Positions 10,746-22,483 are shown, counted from the first letter of the stretch. The stretch: 64,000 nt of DNA from Symbiodinium natans (GCA_905221605.1 CAJNDS010000668.1:493555-557554), one strand, 5' to 3'. Made by a program: numbers and translations. Notes: a model not told the origin generated them from the letters alone.

Positions 10746-11013
10746 TCTACCCCAAGACTTCGACCTCTACAGGCACTAAAGGCTTATTGTTCCCAACAAA
10801 GGCTTGTTTTGTGACGGGGTTTTTGCCTTGACCGCTTTGACCCCACATAAGTCCTGGATCCACCTTTCTAAATTTTAAACCCTAAACCCTAAAGCCTAAG
10901 CCCTAAACCCTAAGCCTGTACTCGGCCCGCTGCGGATCATGTTCAGGAATATTTGTCAGAGGGTCTTAGGGGCCATCCGAACCCTAAACCCTAAACCCTA
11001 AACCCTTCTTCAG

Positions 11014-11076
11014 GTCAGGAACCCTTTCCGGAAAGCTCATCGAAGGAATCCGAGAGACAGACTTCTGCACCTCGGC
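11014..11076 (+). CDS. exon candidate, unidentified gene
   Basis: After the acceptor CTTCAG|G one frame reads SGTLSGKLIEGIRETDFCTS; a GC donor lies at TCG|GCCAAC. A CCCTAAA run (10979-11004) stands directly in front, the arrangement seen before many exons here. A second frame is also open, so the reading is provisional. Confidence 0.35.
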
Positions 11077-11818
11077 CAACACCAGCTAATCCCTTCCCTC
11101 TGATTATATTAAATACCCCCTATATACTCTAATATAGCTATAATGGGGGTATTGAATACTAGGGGTAGGGGGAGGTTTCATGTCAGGGGGAGGGATTACT
11201 CAGCGTTTGTCATGAATAAGTACATCGGCACGCTGGATAAGACGTGTGATTTCGACAAATCCTCGATTTCTTCTTAACTATGAAGCACCCTTGTCTTTCG
11301 AACAAATCACTTCAATAATCCGAGGGCGCCCGCGCTTTCTTGATGCATTTTTCGATTGTCTTAAACTAAGGAGCAAGTACCGCAATGCAATTTTCGCTTC
11401 ACACGCAGCAAGAAATCTAGCCCTGCCATTTCTCAAGTCCAAGAAATGCCCTCCCCTCCCAAAGGCTGGATTTCTCATTTGAGCTACTACTGCAGCTGCT
11501 GCAGCCCTCAATGCTCGACCCAACCACTCGAATTCGAAAAATAGAAAAAGCGCTGAAATCTGTTTCGGGGGAGGGGGCTGCATTTCTCATTTGAGGTTTG
11601 GGGTTTAGGGTTTAGGGTTTAGGGCATGTGCTGGCCAGGTTGAAGGCGCCCTCAAATTTCCTGACTTGATCGAATCTGACGCTCACTTTTCGCAGTTTCG
11701 GCGCCTAGGGGTCCCCTTGCTGAACCCCATATGAAGATTTAAACCGTGCTGCCACTGTAGCCTGTCTAAGTCTTCTTGGTGGTAGTCTGTCTCATTCCTG
11801 CGCATGTGATCCCAATTA

Positions 11819-11925
11819 ACCCTAAACCCTAAACCCTAAACCCTAAACCCTAAACCCTAAACCCTAAACCCTAAACCCTAAACCCTACCCCCTAAACCCT
11901 AAACCCTAAACCCTAAACCTTATAG
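11819..11925. repeat. CCCTAAA array
   Basis: About 15 tandem CCCTAAA units with one CCCTACCCC interruption. It is one of the longest pure runs of the plant/dinoflagellate-type telomere heptamer in the window, and it lies far from any sequence end. Confidence 0.95.
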
Positions 11926-12348
11926 CTGAACCCTGAGTTGGCCCTAGGAAACGGAGGGTTGTGGCTTTCGCGCTTAGGGCGGCGTCTTCTTCAAGAGCTG
12001 GGGGTCTAGGCATGCTGTGATGTAGACATCCGTATGGGCACGTTGCTTACCTGCGCCCCTGAGAGCTAAACCTGCTGCCTTTATAAGCCCAAAATGTCGT
12101 GCAGGTGCTGCTCTGCCTAGGGTACTGTACTTGGACTGGATGTGATGTGCCTTTCACGGGTAACGCCCCTCAAAATACCCCTGAGCTCGTAAAATCCTTG
12201 ATACTGATTTCCAGGGAGCCCAAAACCCGAAACCCTAAACCCTAAACCTCAAAAAACAAGGAACATCATGGCTCGCGGCTGAACCTTGATCAATGGGTCA
12301 CTAAACTGCACCACGCAGTTGCCGACGCGCATCTCGAATATCCTACCC

Positions 12349-14171
12349 AGAGACCCCTTAACTTACTAAGGAATATTCCTTAAACTATATAAGGAACCCT
12401 CTGATCTATTTTGAGGAATATTCCTGAATTGAGGGATGGTTCCCTGGCAACCTTAGCCCCTAGAATATACTCCACAGCAAGAAGCTGGGGGGGGGGGGGG
12501 GCATTGTATTCCCTTTTCTCCTGCAGGCGGCGTGAAGGCGCGATGTAGACACAACCGAGTTGCTTGTGGTGGTTGAGGGTGAGGGTTTAGGGTTTAGGGT
12601 TTAGGGTTTAGGGTTTAGTGTTTGGGGTTTGGGGTTTGGGGTTTGGGGTTTGGGGTTTGGGGTTTGGGGTTTGGGGTTTGTGGTTTTTTTGGTTCAGGTT
12701 TCGAAGCTTGCATTTTTTCGGTTTCCCCACAGGTTTTTGTCTTTTCTGTTTCCCCTTGGTAAATGCTAGCTGCGAGGGGATACGATGACAGAAGATAACC
12801 TGGGCCTTCCAGAATTATCGAAAAAGGGCTATAGGCTTTCATAAGCATGGGGTTTCGGTTTTCGGCTTCGGAAGTGCAGGTGATGTTTTTGCGGTGATGT
12901 AGGTCTGGGGCATCCTAACTCCCAGGGCCGACTTTGGGTATCTCCCACAAGAGGCTGCCCCTACGTAATCAGAATCCCCCCCCCCCGGCTCCCCCCAAAG
13001 CAAAAAAAAAAGGGAACTTTCAGCTTCGGCTGCCATATCTCTTGCTGTTTGCTTGTGCCAGTACCCTGAATTACAGAATAGACCTTAAACTACACAGGGG
13101 TCCTTTGCATGATGTAAGACTTAAGGTATATTCCTTATTTAAGGGGACCCTACTTTGAGACTGGATGGCTGACATGTCAAGACCCTAAACCTTAGGTAGA
13201 CAGATGCAGCCGACAACCGCCCGCATTGCTAAGCTCCCACCATCGCCAGGCGCACGCAGAGAAAATGAAGCCAGGCCCTCAGTGTGGACGCGTGAACTTT
13301 CCAACGAGCCAAGAGAGCCTCATAGTTTTTTTCGGACGGTGAGAGTATGAATACGCAACATCAATAAAATTAGAGGGTAATATGAACATGAAACACTGTG
13401 CATAGAAACATGGCCACTTCTCGAAAGTGCGGTCCCGTTTTGGGGTACCCTTAGCATTCGGGGGCCGCCTTTATGAAGCGTGACCCCAAAAGGGACCCTA
13501 ATTTAGAGAATCCTTCGTATACACATACACAAATACCTATGACATTCCATATTCGGGGTGCAGGGCTTTTAGAGGAGGTTTCTTCTTTCCCACAGGGTTA
13601 GGGTTTTGGGTGTTGGGTTTTGAGGGTTGAGGGTTGAGGGTTGGGATTGAAACCGCCAATACTTCTTACTTGGAGGTTCATCCGGGTAGTGATAAGTGGG
13701 GTAGAAAGCCAGGTTGATTAGGGTATTTATAACCCTGCTTATCACTACCCATGTCCCTCCAAGTAAGGTTGCGGAGGGTGCCCTTCTTGGTTAGGGTTTT
13801 GGTGTAGGCTGCCAGGCGCACCAGCTTTCCGCAGTTAGGTGTGTGATTCCTGGCCAAACGGGGAAGCCTCAAGCACTCAGACGGCTTATGAGTGACACAT
13901 TCAGTTGGAGCAACGTTGCGACTTCAGACTGGCTCACCAAACCTACTTTTTGCCAACTACTTGGGAGGTTCATGGGTAACTGTAAGTATACTTATGGTTA
14001 GAAGTACCCTAAATGGAGCTGGAAGTAGAGTTCCCACACATTGTATCTTTCAACCTTACTTATCACCACCAAAAGACTCCAATACCCCTTAATTATAAGG
14101 AATATTCCTTGGACCATACAAGGAACCCTCTTCTGTTTTCAGGAATATTCCTTATACTTAAGAGGTGTTGG
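12349..14171. mobile_element. cluster of palindromic elements (families 2 and 3)
   Basis: Family 3 copies (TTAAGGAATATTCCTTAAAC ... AGGAATATTCCT) lie at 12349-12442, 13063-13152 and 14080-14171. Family 2 copies lie at 13668-13764 (ACTTGGAGGTTCATCCGGGT ... CATGTCCCTCCAAGT) and, partly decayed, at about 13958-14077. A C/G run (12485-12501) and a TTTAGGG array that turns into TTTGGGG (12584-12680) lie among them. Confidence 0.65.
13232..13330 (+). CDS. exon candidate, unidentified gene
   Basis: After TGCTAAG| the frame reads LPPSPGARRENEARPSVWTR then ELSNEPREP. The donor is not clear. The composition is that of a charged, disordered protein segment. Low confidence; repeats lie on both sides. 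Confidence 0.3.
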
Positions 14172-14639
14172 ATTCACTGAGTCCCCTTGGGCAAGCCCTA
14201 CCCCTAAACCCTAAACCCTAAACCCTAAACCCTAAACCCTAAACCCTATTACTTTTCACTGCCCCTGAACCTCCAAGTAACCGACCAGAGAAGGTCCTCG
14301 GAACACCGCCGTGATGTGTGGATGGACGACTCTGCGCGAGCGGCCGGGAGGGGCCGGGGAAGAGGTTGAGGGTAGCAGTTCTTGTTTGCTTAGGGCTTGG
14401 GGTTTAGGGTCTAGGGTTTCGGGCTTAGGGTTTAGGGTCACGTGAGCACTTGTCTGATAGTCATATAGTCGCAACATCTGTCTGTTTTTGGCTTGAAAAG
14501 CTCACTGGTCTTTCAACTCTTCAGCTATTACGCTTCCCACCTGCCACCTTGAACGTTTTTGAACTGTTGGTTGCAGACTATGGGCCCTGAGTCAAGATGT
14601 TCTTATACGTAGGGGTTCAGTATTTGGGGCGCAAGTCCT

Positions 14640-14753
14640 TGGCTATGTCTTCAGCTCCAAAGCAAAGGAGTTCCGAAGCAGAAGCAGCAAACACACCACA
14701 AGTTCAACAATAACAAATGGAACGCTACTTGGCCAGCTTCCGAGGGAAAGTAC
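14640..14753 (+). CDS. exon candidate, two competing frames
   Basis: One frame reads KQKQQTHHKFNNNKWNATWP then ASEGKYR, with donor CAG|GTCTAC. Another, from ATG at 14717, reads MERYLASFRGKVQVYLAING. Either could be real, not both. A CCCTAAA run follows at about 14815. Confidence 0.25.
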
Positions 14754-15227
14754 AGGTCTACCTCGCCATCAATGGGGAGCATTCTGTAACCCGAAATCAT
14801 GAAGCCCTAGCCCTCAACCCTAAACCCTAAACCAGGGAAGCCACCGGCTCCAACTCATCCAGAAATTCCCCGAAGCCCTTGCGCGAAAGCCACCAAACCC
14901 CCCCGAAACCTTATCTAAGTAGGCCGTGGGGATATTTTACATTTTCCGTTTTTGGGTTTAAGAGGATCAGATTCAGGAATATTGTTCAGAGGGTCTTAGG
15001 GGCCATCCTAGTTATAAGTCCACTTGTAAGTTGGACATCTTTCGACAGTGCATTGAACGTTCTTGGTTGATGATAAGTCAAGGCCCCCCCCCCCAACAGC
15101 TTGCATTCACCACAAGAGGTGGAAAAAAAAACACAAAAAACAAAAAACTCTTCGTCCATTGTGGCAACGACGTGCTTGTGAGCTCTCACAGGGCTCGACC
15201 ATTCAGGGTTTAGAGTTTTGGGTACCC

Positions 15228-15324
15228 CAATACTCCTTAATTTGGCTATAGACCTTAAACCATATAGGGATCCTTAGTATGATTTAAGGTATTTCTGCTC
15301 AATTAACGGGCATTAGGCTCCTCT
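15228..15324. mobile_element. family-3 palindromic element
   Basis: Arms CCCAATACTCCTTAATTTGG...CCTTAAACCATATAGGGATC and GTATGATTTAAGG...TTAACGGGCATTAGGCTC. It is followed by a CCCTAAA run at 15445-15485. Confidence 0.7.
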
Positions 15325-15664
15325 TTGGGTATAGGGTTTTGGCTTGCTCCTTACCCGACTGCAGCACAGCCTTGGATACACCAACTCTGCACGGACATGC
15401 GCCCTTCAGAGTATGCGCCCCACCCTCACCCTATAAGCCCCGCACCCTAAACCCTAAACCCTAACTAAACCCTAAACCCTACACCCATCTGAAACCATAG
15501 ACTTTGTAATCTGATTCTCACAAGACCTTTATAAAGGCCCCAACCGACTTCAACCCCGCGAGGTCAAAGCGCGACCCCGCTTTCAGGCTGCCGCGCAGGT
15601 CCTCCGCGTTGAGGGTTCAGGCTTTTAGGGGTTTTGGGTTTGGGTTTAGGGTTTAGGAAGGGAA

Positions 15665-15669
<5 letters not shown>

Positions 15670-15695
<26 letters not shown>

Positions 15696-15700
15696 AAGAG
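15670..15700. repeat. (GA)n microsatellite
   Basis: About 14 GA units ending in AAAGAGG, lying between telomere-like G-rich degenerate repeats. The minus frame through it (Ser-Leu repeats) is an artefact. Confidence 0.9.
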
Positions 15701-16099
15701 GGGTTTGGGGTCCGGGTTTAGGATCAGAGGCCCGCCCGAAAAAGCAGGTTAGAGTTTCGGGGTCCAGGGAGGGCAAGGGCAACAGGTGTGTATGGGTTTG
15801 GGTTATCTTGGGGTTTCGGGTTCGGGCTGGATATAGCACTCGGGTTGGCTGTGTGTCCGGGGGAGTGCTTAGCCTGGGGCGGGTCGGTATGCGCAATGAG
15901 CCCTAAACCGTGTAGCCGCTTGAAGAAGCGAAGCACTGCCCGAACAATCACACTAGCCTTGCGCGTAAGGCTCCACCAAGACATCAACACAGCGAGCCTC
16001 ATCAACTCAAAAGCCCGGTATTTCTGTGGCTTGGAGCTGTGTCATGGCTTACCTAGTAGTAGAGTAGGTAACCTTCAACCTTTTTTGGGGTAAATCTAA

Positions 16100-17030
16100 T
16101 CCCAGGTTACTGGACAGCTAAGCTTGGGGTTAGGTGTGAAGTGACATGCGTTCGCCCTTTTACAGTTGGATTCTGGTGCTGGAGCCCCGATCTGCGAGAC
16201 AGGTTTGAGCCTGCAAGCTACGAGGCCTAGGTTTAGAGTTAGAGAGCTCTCGGTTCTGGTTGCTGTTGTTTTTTTAATATGATGATGGTACTTAAAATTC
16301 TGGTTGCCACGATCATACATCTTATTTGGAGCACAGAAGGGGCTGTGGCGCGCTTTTCGTGCATTCGTTGCCACGCACCTACGCGCTTGTCCACACGCGT
16401 GAAGGTGTGCGATCCTCAAAGTCACTTCCCGACACGAAACGCCGGAGCACCCAGAACGTTCGCAGGATTCGGGGTTGAAATGGATATGAGGCAGGGTTTA
16501 TATTACTGCCATTGGTGAGTGTATATAAGGCTTCTTTTCAATATTGGTGAGTGTATACCGTGGGTGTCCTTTTGGGGGTACAAGAAATATATACATCCTA
16601 CTTCATATGAGGCTGGTCTTTGGTGACAGACTTTGGCAGATTGCCCAGCTTAGAGCTCAACCGGGCATGTGGTTGCAGAACCAAGAGCCTTAGGAAGCTG
16701 CTTGAACTTGCTGTCAGGCGTTGTTGGTCTAGTTTTTGGCGTCTTTGTAGGGTTTCGGGTTGTAATGTTCAGGGTTCAGGCCCTTCCTGAGGATTCACTT
16801 TGCCCGCATCATTTGTCCAGAAGCTTATAAACCTCAAACCAAGGCTTTATAACCCTGAGCCAATTCAATGACGCTGTTTAGGTGTCTGCCTTTTTTGGTT
16901 TAATGAGTTTCGGACTGTTTTCCCAACAAGTACACCCTACACCCTTTCTTTGTCGAACCTTCGTAGGGAATCAAGAAATTCCGGAACCTCCTACCCCAGA
17001 CTCCTTCAAGGACTCCAGATAGTCATCTTC
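16100..17030. other. unassigned DNA without supported gene
   Basis: No telomere-type array, palindrome or convincing exon was seen. Short frames on both strands (for example + 16279-16518) have no recognisable features. A direct repeat, ATTGGTGAGTGTAT, occurs at 16511 and 16541. Confidence 0.4.
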
Positions 17031-17037
17031 TGCTGCT

Positions 17038-17191
17038 ACTTGAAGGTTCATGGTACTTACTAACCACTTATGACTGTACTTATAGCCCTACTTGTAATTG
17101 GGATAACCCCTATAAGGCCCTTTAGGGGTATGATAAGTAGGGTTATAAGTACAGTTATAAGTGGTATATGAAGTCCCATGAACCTTCAAGT
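17038..17191. mobile_element. family-1 palindromic element (intact)
   Basis: 154 bp, ACTTGAAGGTTCATGGTACT to CATGAACCTTCAAGT, nearly identical to the copy at 9360 including the ATTGGGATAACCCCTATAAG centre. A CCCTAAA array follows at once (17197-17242). Confidence 0.9.
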
Positions 17192-17362
17192 ATAACGCTA
17201 AACCCTAAACCCTAAACCCTAAACCCTAAACCCTAAACCCTTGTAAGGCCATGAGTCGGTCCGCTCCCATTGCTTTCTGCATATCCGCCGGCGACTGAGT
17301 ATCTCAGGCAAAAGGCTTCTGCCAGCAAAGTTAGAGATTACAACCTTTCATAAACCCCCTGT

Positions 17363-17495
17363 ACTTGGAGGTTCATGGTACTTATTAACCAATGATCCAA
17401 TTATAACTGTACTTATAGCCATATTCGGGCACTTAAGGGGCTTATAAGTGGGTTGTAAGTACAGCTATAATTGGTTAGTAACATGAACCTCCAAG
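17363..17495. mobile_element. family-1 palindromic element, shorter
   Basis: ACTTGGAGGTTCATGGTACT to ACATGAACCTCCAAG, 133 bp, with a shorter centre than the 17038 copy. It runs directly into the CCCCTAAA array. Confidence 0.85.
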
Positions 17496-17645
17496 CCCTA
17501 AACCCCTAAACGCCTAAACCCCTAACCCCCTAACCCCCTAAACCCCTAAACCCCTAAACCCCTAAACCCCTAAACCCCTAAACCCCTAAACCCCTAAACC
17601 CCTAAACCCCCCTAAACCCCTAAACCCCTAAACCCTAAACCCTAC
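17496..17645. repeat. 8-bp variant array CCCCTAAA
   Basis: Roughly 16 units of an octamer, CCCCTAAA, with CCCCCTAA variants, turning into normal CCCTAAA at its right end. A C run (17651-17671) follows, then TTTAGGG (17744-17792). The unit length change suggests local amplification of one variant. Confidence 0.9.
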
Positions 17646-18237
17646 CGAAAATCCCCCCCCCCCCCCCCCCGGAAGGCTGCGGGACATGGACAGACAGCCC
17701 TGGAGATGCAGGCGGCTTTTTTTCTGGAGGTAAGGAGGAGTGGGGGTTTAGGGTTTAGGGTTTAGGGGTTTAGGGTTTAGGGTTTAGGGTTAAGGGCGAG
17801 GTTGTTTGTTACCAGTTTCCTCCAAAGGAGACACACACACACACAATATCTAGGCTCAGCAACATACACTCGCCAATGGCAGCAATGCAAATCCTAACCT
17901 ATTTGATGTTATTTGTTTTTTTCGGCTTTGACTACATGTACCGCTGGAATCCCCTGGCACAGCACACTTCTTCACAAATCTCACGCAGCTAGCGCTTGCC
18001 ATGGCCACCTAGTCAAGGCCCGTATGCCCTTTGTTTAGGGTTTAGGTTCCCTTATAAGCCCCATTAAAGCAAAAAGGGCGCCGTTTCTATTCCTAGGTTT
18101 CTCTTGGGTCTATAGAGGGAAAGGACTGGCTTTATGACGCAGTTTCTGTACACCCAAAGCCCCATTGAAGCTATCAAGATGCTTTCATGAAGTGCTTCAA
18201 GATAGCTTCCTCCATACCTTCTCTGTAGGAAATACCC

Positions 18238-18333
18238 AAAGAGCCCAATATCCCCTGGCCTACCTTAAACCAAGAAGGGATCCTTAGTATGATGTAAGGC
18301 GCATTCCTCAGTTAAGGCGGTGTATTGGGCCCT
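18238..18333. mobile_element. family-3 palindromic element
   Basis: Starts GAGCCCAATATCCCCTGG, contains CCTTAAACCAAGAAGGGATC and CTTAGTATGATGTAAGG, and ends GGCGGTGTATTGGGCCC. CCCTAAA-type repeats follow up to the exon candidate at 18423. Confidence 0.7.
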
Positions 18334-18422
18334 CAACCCCCAAAGACATCCCTAAACCCTAAAGCCTAAACCCTAAAACCGAAACCCTAAACCCTAAACC
18401 CTAACCCCTAAACGGGTGACAG

Positions 18423-18480
18423 GGATGCCTCGGGGCCCTTTTTGCTGACGACACATACGAGAGATCACGATTGTTCCCTG
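18423..18480 (+). CDS. exon candidate, unidentified gene
   Basis: The acceptor is GACAG|GGATG. The frame reads GCLGALFADDTYERSRLFPA before an in-frame stop; GC and GA donors are available at CCT|GCGGAG and GCG|GAGTGA. A CCCTAAA array stands directly in front. It looks like a globular domain piece. Not identified. Confidence 0.45.
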
Positions 18481-18591
18481 CGGAGTGATCCCAGAGGGGG
18501 TCTGCTAGGCGGGTGGCAAAAAAAACCCTAAACCCTAAACCCTAAACCCTAAACCCTAAACCCTGCCATCGGGCTCTATGGAAAAGACCAG

Positions 18592-18654
18592 CTCAAAGAA
18601 TTCTTGATGTCCAGGTGGTGACTCAGGAGGAGTCCTGGAGCAGCCTTGCCAACA
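18592..18654 (+). CDS. exon candidate, unidentified gene
   Basis: Acceptor ACCAG|CTCAAAG and donor AACA|GTTTAGGG. The frame reads QRILDVQVVTQEESWSSLAN. The donor GT belongs to the first unit of a TTTAGGG array, and a CCCTAAA array precedes the acceptor. It is one of the cleaner candidates in the 8-28 kb part. Confidence 0.5.
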
Positions 18655-19620
18655 GTTTAGGGTTTAGGGTTAAGGGTTTAAGCGTGTAGGGCTTCGGGTT
18701 TAGGGTTTAGGGTTCAGAGTTTAGGGTTTCGGGTTTAGGGTTTCGGGTTTGTGCTTGGGGTTTTGAGCAGCATCTAGGACTATTCAGGTTTCACTGCCCA
18801 GCCGTGTCTGAAGCTCTAGTCTAGGGTTTTTAGGATTTAGGGTTTAGGGTTTGGGTTTCGAGGTCAGACCGAAAAGCGGTTTGGAGTCTCAGGTATGTTG
18901 GTAAGTGACCTAGAACCCGCTTTGGCGAAACATGCTGCATCGTGGCAGACAAACACTGTGTCCTACCGCTGAGTTGTCTCTCACGCGTCTTGTCCCTCGC
19001 TATGCTTCCACACCCTAGAGACTGAACCCTGAGCCCTAAATGTTCTGATTCCTAAATCCTCTAAGCCCTAAACCCTAAACCCAAACCACTCGAAGACCCT
19101 AAACCCCAAAACCGTCCGCACTCGAAATGTTCCCCTGCAGTGTGGCTTGTCTGCTTGGCGGGTGGCAAAAATCCTGAAACCCTAAACCCTAAACCCTGGC
19201 TTTCGACCAACGCCGAGGCACAAAGGAGGAAAAGAAACAGCGACTGGCCCAGTCTCTGGGTCAATTTTTAGGGTTCACCCTATAGGGTTCAAGCTTTTGG
19301 GTTTGCCAGGATGTAGGGTTTAGGGTTTACAGGGTTCACCGTGTTGCGGTTTATAGGGTTTCCCGGATGTGGGGTTTGGGGTTTAGGGTTTATACTTGGC
19401 AAGGTTTAGGGTTCAGGGTGTAAGGTTGAGGGCAAGGGTTTATCGGATTCCTCAGTCTGTGCCCAGAAAGGGTTTATAGGATTTAGGGTTCAGGGTTATA
19501 GGGCTATAGAGAATAGGGTTTAGGTTTATAGGCTATAGGGCTTTGGGGTTTATAGTATTCAGGGTTTAGGGGTTGAGGAAGTTTCAACAAAAGGAATATT
19601 CCGGAATTAAGGGGTATTGG
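18655..19620. repeat. degenerate TTTAGGG-rich intronic DNA
   Basis: Runs of TTTAGGG, TTTCGGG and TTCAGGG variants at 18657-18745, 18836-18860 and 19262-19570, with CCCTAAA at 19065-19110 and 19176-19198. Variant units such as TTTATAGGG occur at 19370-19560. No exon is supported in this interval. Confidence 0.8.
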
Positions 19621-19844
19621 AGTCTTTGGGTAAGTGTTTCTGCGTGCAAACGCTGCACAAGGACATGGGGGCTTATTTAGGGTGTAGTAGTCCCTATGTA
19701 CAAACCCTAAACCCTCAACCCTTAACGGGACCTAGTAAGCCCTATGTACAGTACCGTTGCCACAACTGCCGCCCCACCCGAGGCATGGCATTCTCTCGTG
19801 GTGCTTCGTGCAAGCCCTCAAAGAGCTTAGGCGGGGCTCAGCTT

Positions 19845-19945
19845 AGGGTTTAGGGTTTAGGGTTTAGGGTTTAGGGTTTAGGGTTTAGGGTTTAGGGTTT
19901 CGGGTTTAGGGTTTAGGGTTTAGGGTTTAGGGTTTAGGGTTGAAA
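19845..19945. repeat. TTTAGGG array
   Basis: About 14 units with a single TTTCGGG variant, followed directly by GGTTGAAACCCTACAGGG. Confidence 0.95.
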
Positions 19946-20032
19946 CCCTACAGGGCTGGTTGAAAGCTAGGAGTCTAGGAGCGTGGGTCGCTGCAGGGTT
20001 TTGACTAGTGTTTTCTTAAGGCGGCTTCCCAA

Positions 20033-20217
20033 AGAGCCCAAAACCCCCCCGAATTAAGGAATATATATCTTAAAGAGCACAGGGGATCCTTAGTATGATT
20101 TAAGGTATATTCCTTATTTAGGGTTTAGGGTAACCCCTGAATTAAGGAATATATCTTAAAAGAGCACAGGGGATCCTTAGTATGATTTAAGGTCTATTCC
20201 TTATTGGTGTTGGGCTC
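20033..20217. mobile_element. family-3 palindromic element, duplicated core
   Basis: Two consecutive cores, each with GAATTAAGGAATATAT...CTTAAA, AGAGCACAGGGGATCC and TTAGTATGATTTAAGGT. The first is followed by TTTAGGGTTTAGGGTAA, the second by the right outer arm GGTGTTGGGCTCTC. One left arm and one right arm flank two centres, so the core was duplicated or one copy inserted into another. Confidence 0.75.
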
Positions 20218-20329
20218 TCTGGTCTTCTTGCAACTCGAGCTCAGATTCCGGAAAGGGCGTAAAAAGGTGTGAAGGGCGTCTTGAGCCCTGAGTTGAGGCG
20301 CTGCCATCCTGAGAATCTTAACCCGCCCT

Positions 20330-20420
20330 AAACCCTAAACCCTAAACCCTAAACCCTAAACCCTAAACCCTAAACCCTAAACCCTAAACCCTAAACCCTA
20401 AACCCTAAACCCTAAACCCT
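20330..20420. repeat. CCCTAAA array
   Basis: About 13 perfect CCCTAAA units in one run. Confidence 0.95.
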
Positions 20421-20454
20421 ACCTCATGAACCTGTGTTACATCGACTCATGCCC

Positions 20455-20760
20455 TACCTGGGAGTCCTATCTGCCTGCAGTCTAGTAGTAGCCACCCCTT
20501 AGTTTAGCGGGTATAGCCTACGAAACTGCAGGTGAAAGAGAGTCCCAGGCAGATGTAAATGCTTTTCGATCTTGAGCCATCAGATCACGGTGCCTGTAGC
20601 GAAATGTGCCGGCTCCGCGGCTCCCGTGCGCATTTAGGGTGTACTTGGTGGTTTCATGAGGGTTTAGTAGGGATATAAGTATGGTAACTATACTTACAAC
20701 TTATAAACCTATCTAAGGTTCTTATAACTCTACTTATAGCTATCCATGAACCGCCAAGTC
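20455..20760. mobile_element. palindromic elements (CTGCAG-bounded type and family 2)
   Basis: 20462-20550 has arms GGGAGTCCTATCTGCCTGCAG and CTGCAGGTGAAAGAGAGTCC; a related hairpin is at 30327-30412. 20642-20760 is family 2: GTACTTGGTGGTTTCATGAG ... TATCCATGAACCGCCAAGTC, with the TATGGTAACTATAC centre. Confidence 0.65.
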
Positions 20761-21048
20761 GATGTCCTTGACTGCGTTTGATGTAGACGCGTCTGGCGGC
20801 ATATGACCCAGCAAGAGGCTAAACAGTGCACGGTCCAATGCATCATGCATTTTCAGCTCAGGGGATTATCAGTCGGGGCTGTGGGGCAGGGGGGGGGGGT
20901 GGAGGGTCATTCGGAGTGCCGCTGCATGCAAAGCGCCAATAGTTCATCGGATGCCCTAAACCCTAAACCCTAAACCCCAAACCCCAAACCCTAAACCCTA
21001 AACCCTTTATACCAGACAGGCCATACACCCCCAGATCCCTCCTCTCAG

Positions 21049-21118
21049 CCTCCTTGCCGGTCCTTTCCTTCCCACCCTCTTGAAAGCGCGCAGGGGCAAC
21101 TACAACTACCTCGAGCTC
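21049..21118 (+). CDS. exon candidate, unidentified gene
   Basis: Acceptor CTCTCAG|CC and donor CTC|GTAAGC, both good. The frame reads LLAGPFLPTLLKARRGNYNY then LEL. CCCTAAA repeats precede it and TTTAGGG repeats follow. It is probably part of a globular protein; family not recognised. Confidence 0.5.
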
Positions 21119-21351
21119 GTAAGCGCAATCTCCAGGACCCATCTCGGGCTCTGACTTTGGAGTTCAATTAGGGTTTAGGGTTTAGGGTTTAGGGTTTAGG
21201 GTTTAGGGTTTACAGTTTGTGAGTCGGAGCGAGAAAGAGGGAGTGGGGCACCTTCCCAAGTCTACAATGAAGTGAGTACGCCAACAAGGAAGATCAATCC
21301 TCACCCTAGCAAGCTTAAGGTCCGTTCCTGAATTCAAGGGGTATTTGCTCT

Positions 21352-21441
21352 AAACCCTAAACCCTAAACCTTGAACCCTAAACCCTAAACCCTAAACCCT
21401 AAACCCTAAACCCTAAACCCTAAACCCTAAACCCTAAACCC
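21352..21441. repeat. CCCTAAA array
   Basis: About 12 units with one CCTTGAACC variant, ending directly before the exon candidate at 21461. Confidence 0.95.
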
Positions 21442-21460
21442 TTGACTTCGGGAGAGGCAG

Positions 21461-21512
21461 ATGGCCTCCCTGAAGCGGGGCCTTCCGAAGATGGACCAGG
21501 AGGCAGTGCTGG
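21461..21512 (+). CDS. exon candidate, unidentified gene
   Basis: Acceptor GAGGCAG|ATGG and GC donor CTGG|GCTGAC enclose a frame reading MASLKRGLPKMDQEAVL. A CCCTAAA array precedes it and a TTTAGGG array (21570-21610) follows. A competing frame (DGLPEAGPSEDG) is also open. Confidence 0.4.
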
Positions 21513-22148
21513 GCTGACTGGTTTCATATAGGGCGGTTGGAATAACTACGAAGAGTTCCCAAGAATGGGGGGTTTAGGGTTTAGGGTTTAGGGTTTAGGG
21601 TTTAGGGAAGATAGGGGTCGGAATAATTGCTACTAATATTCCCTTATGGTCCCTTTGTAATTGTACTATAATGCATCCCCTAAACTTACCCTATTCGAAT
21701 TATTCAGGCCCCTATATTAGCGTTTTTGGGGGTCTGAGGATTTGGAGTTTCATGGGCGTTTGGTTTGCTATTTAAGGGAGACTTGTTTAGGGGTTCTTTG
21801 GGGCTTATAGGGCTTAGGATTCGGAGTTTAAGCGGCTTGGTAGAAGTCTTGTGGGCTTTCTAGGCTTAAGATTGGGAGTTGAGGGGGCCGATGATTTGTT
21901 TCTTGGCTTTCTTGGTTTTAGGAGCAGGGGTTTACGGGTTTTTGAGAGGCGAGCGCCACCCAAGTTATGGAATGTAGCCTTTGGTTTAGGGTTCAGGGTT
22001 GCTTCAAAAGCAGAACCCTGGGCATGTAATTGAAGGAGCCGAAAACTGTTAGCCATCCTGTTTGTGAAGTTTAGGGTTTACGGACTTTTGGGCTCCTCCA
22101 TGTTTGGGCACGCGGGTGCACGCATACGGATTGCCGATTTGTATCCAG

Positions 22149-22222
22149 GTGGCCCGAGACCTAAAGAAGCGCGGTTGCGAGCACACCGTGGCAATCCGGT
22201 TGGAGCGATGTTGTGGCAACTC
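22149..22222 (+). CDS. exon candidate, unidentified gene
   Basis: Acceptor TATCCAG|GTGG and donor CTC|GTCGTT. The frame reads VARDLKKRGCEHTVAIRLER then CCGNS. The basic, helical composition is convincing; not identified. Confidence 0.5.
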
Positions 22223-22370
22223 GTCGTTGACTGGCTTCGTTGCCTGACGCTTGCAGGAATTCTTGCCTGAGGATGTCCGAGGAAAATGCTGAACACCCTA
22301 AGGCCTTTCACCGTGAGCACGGAACCCAGCGGGCATTCTAAACCCTACAACATGGCATCTTGCTTTGCAG

Positions 22371-22483
22371 CCACTGTCAATTGTGGAAGCCTGCAGCATG
22401 CAGGCTTTGCTTACCTTCGTGCTTCCGCGCTCGGATCCCCACATGCCACTTGGGCAGATGAAGAGAATGCAGTTGCTGACCAC
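22371..22483 (+). CDS. exon candidate with consensus splice sites
   Basis: Acceptor GCTTTGCAG|CC and donor CAC|GTGAGT are the best canonical pair in the upstream part. Two frames are open: one ends HAGFAYLRASALGSPHATWA then DEENAVADH, the other reads PLSIVEACSMQALLTFVLPR and further. I favour the first slightly because it ends in phase 0. Family 6 palindromic sequence follows at 22498-22573. Confidence 0.45.
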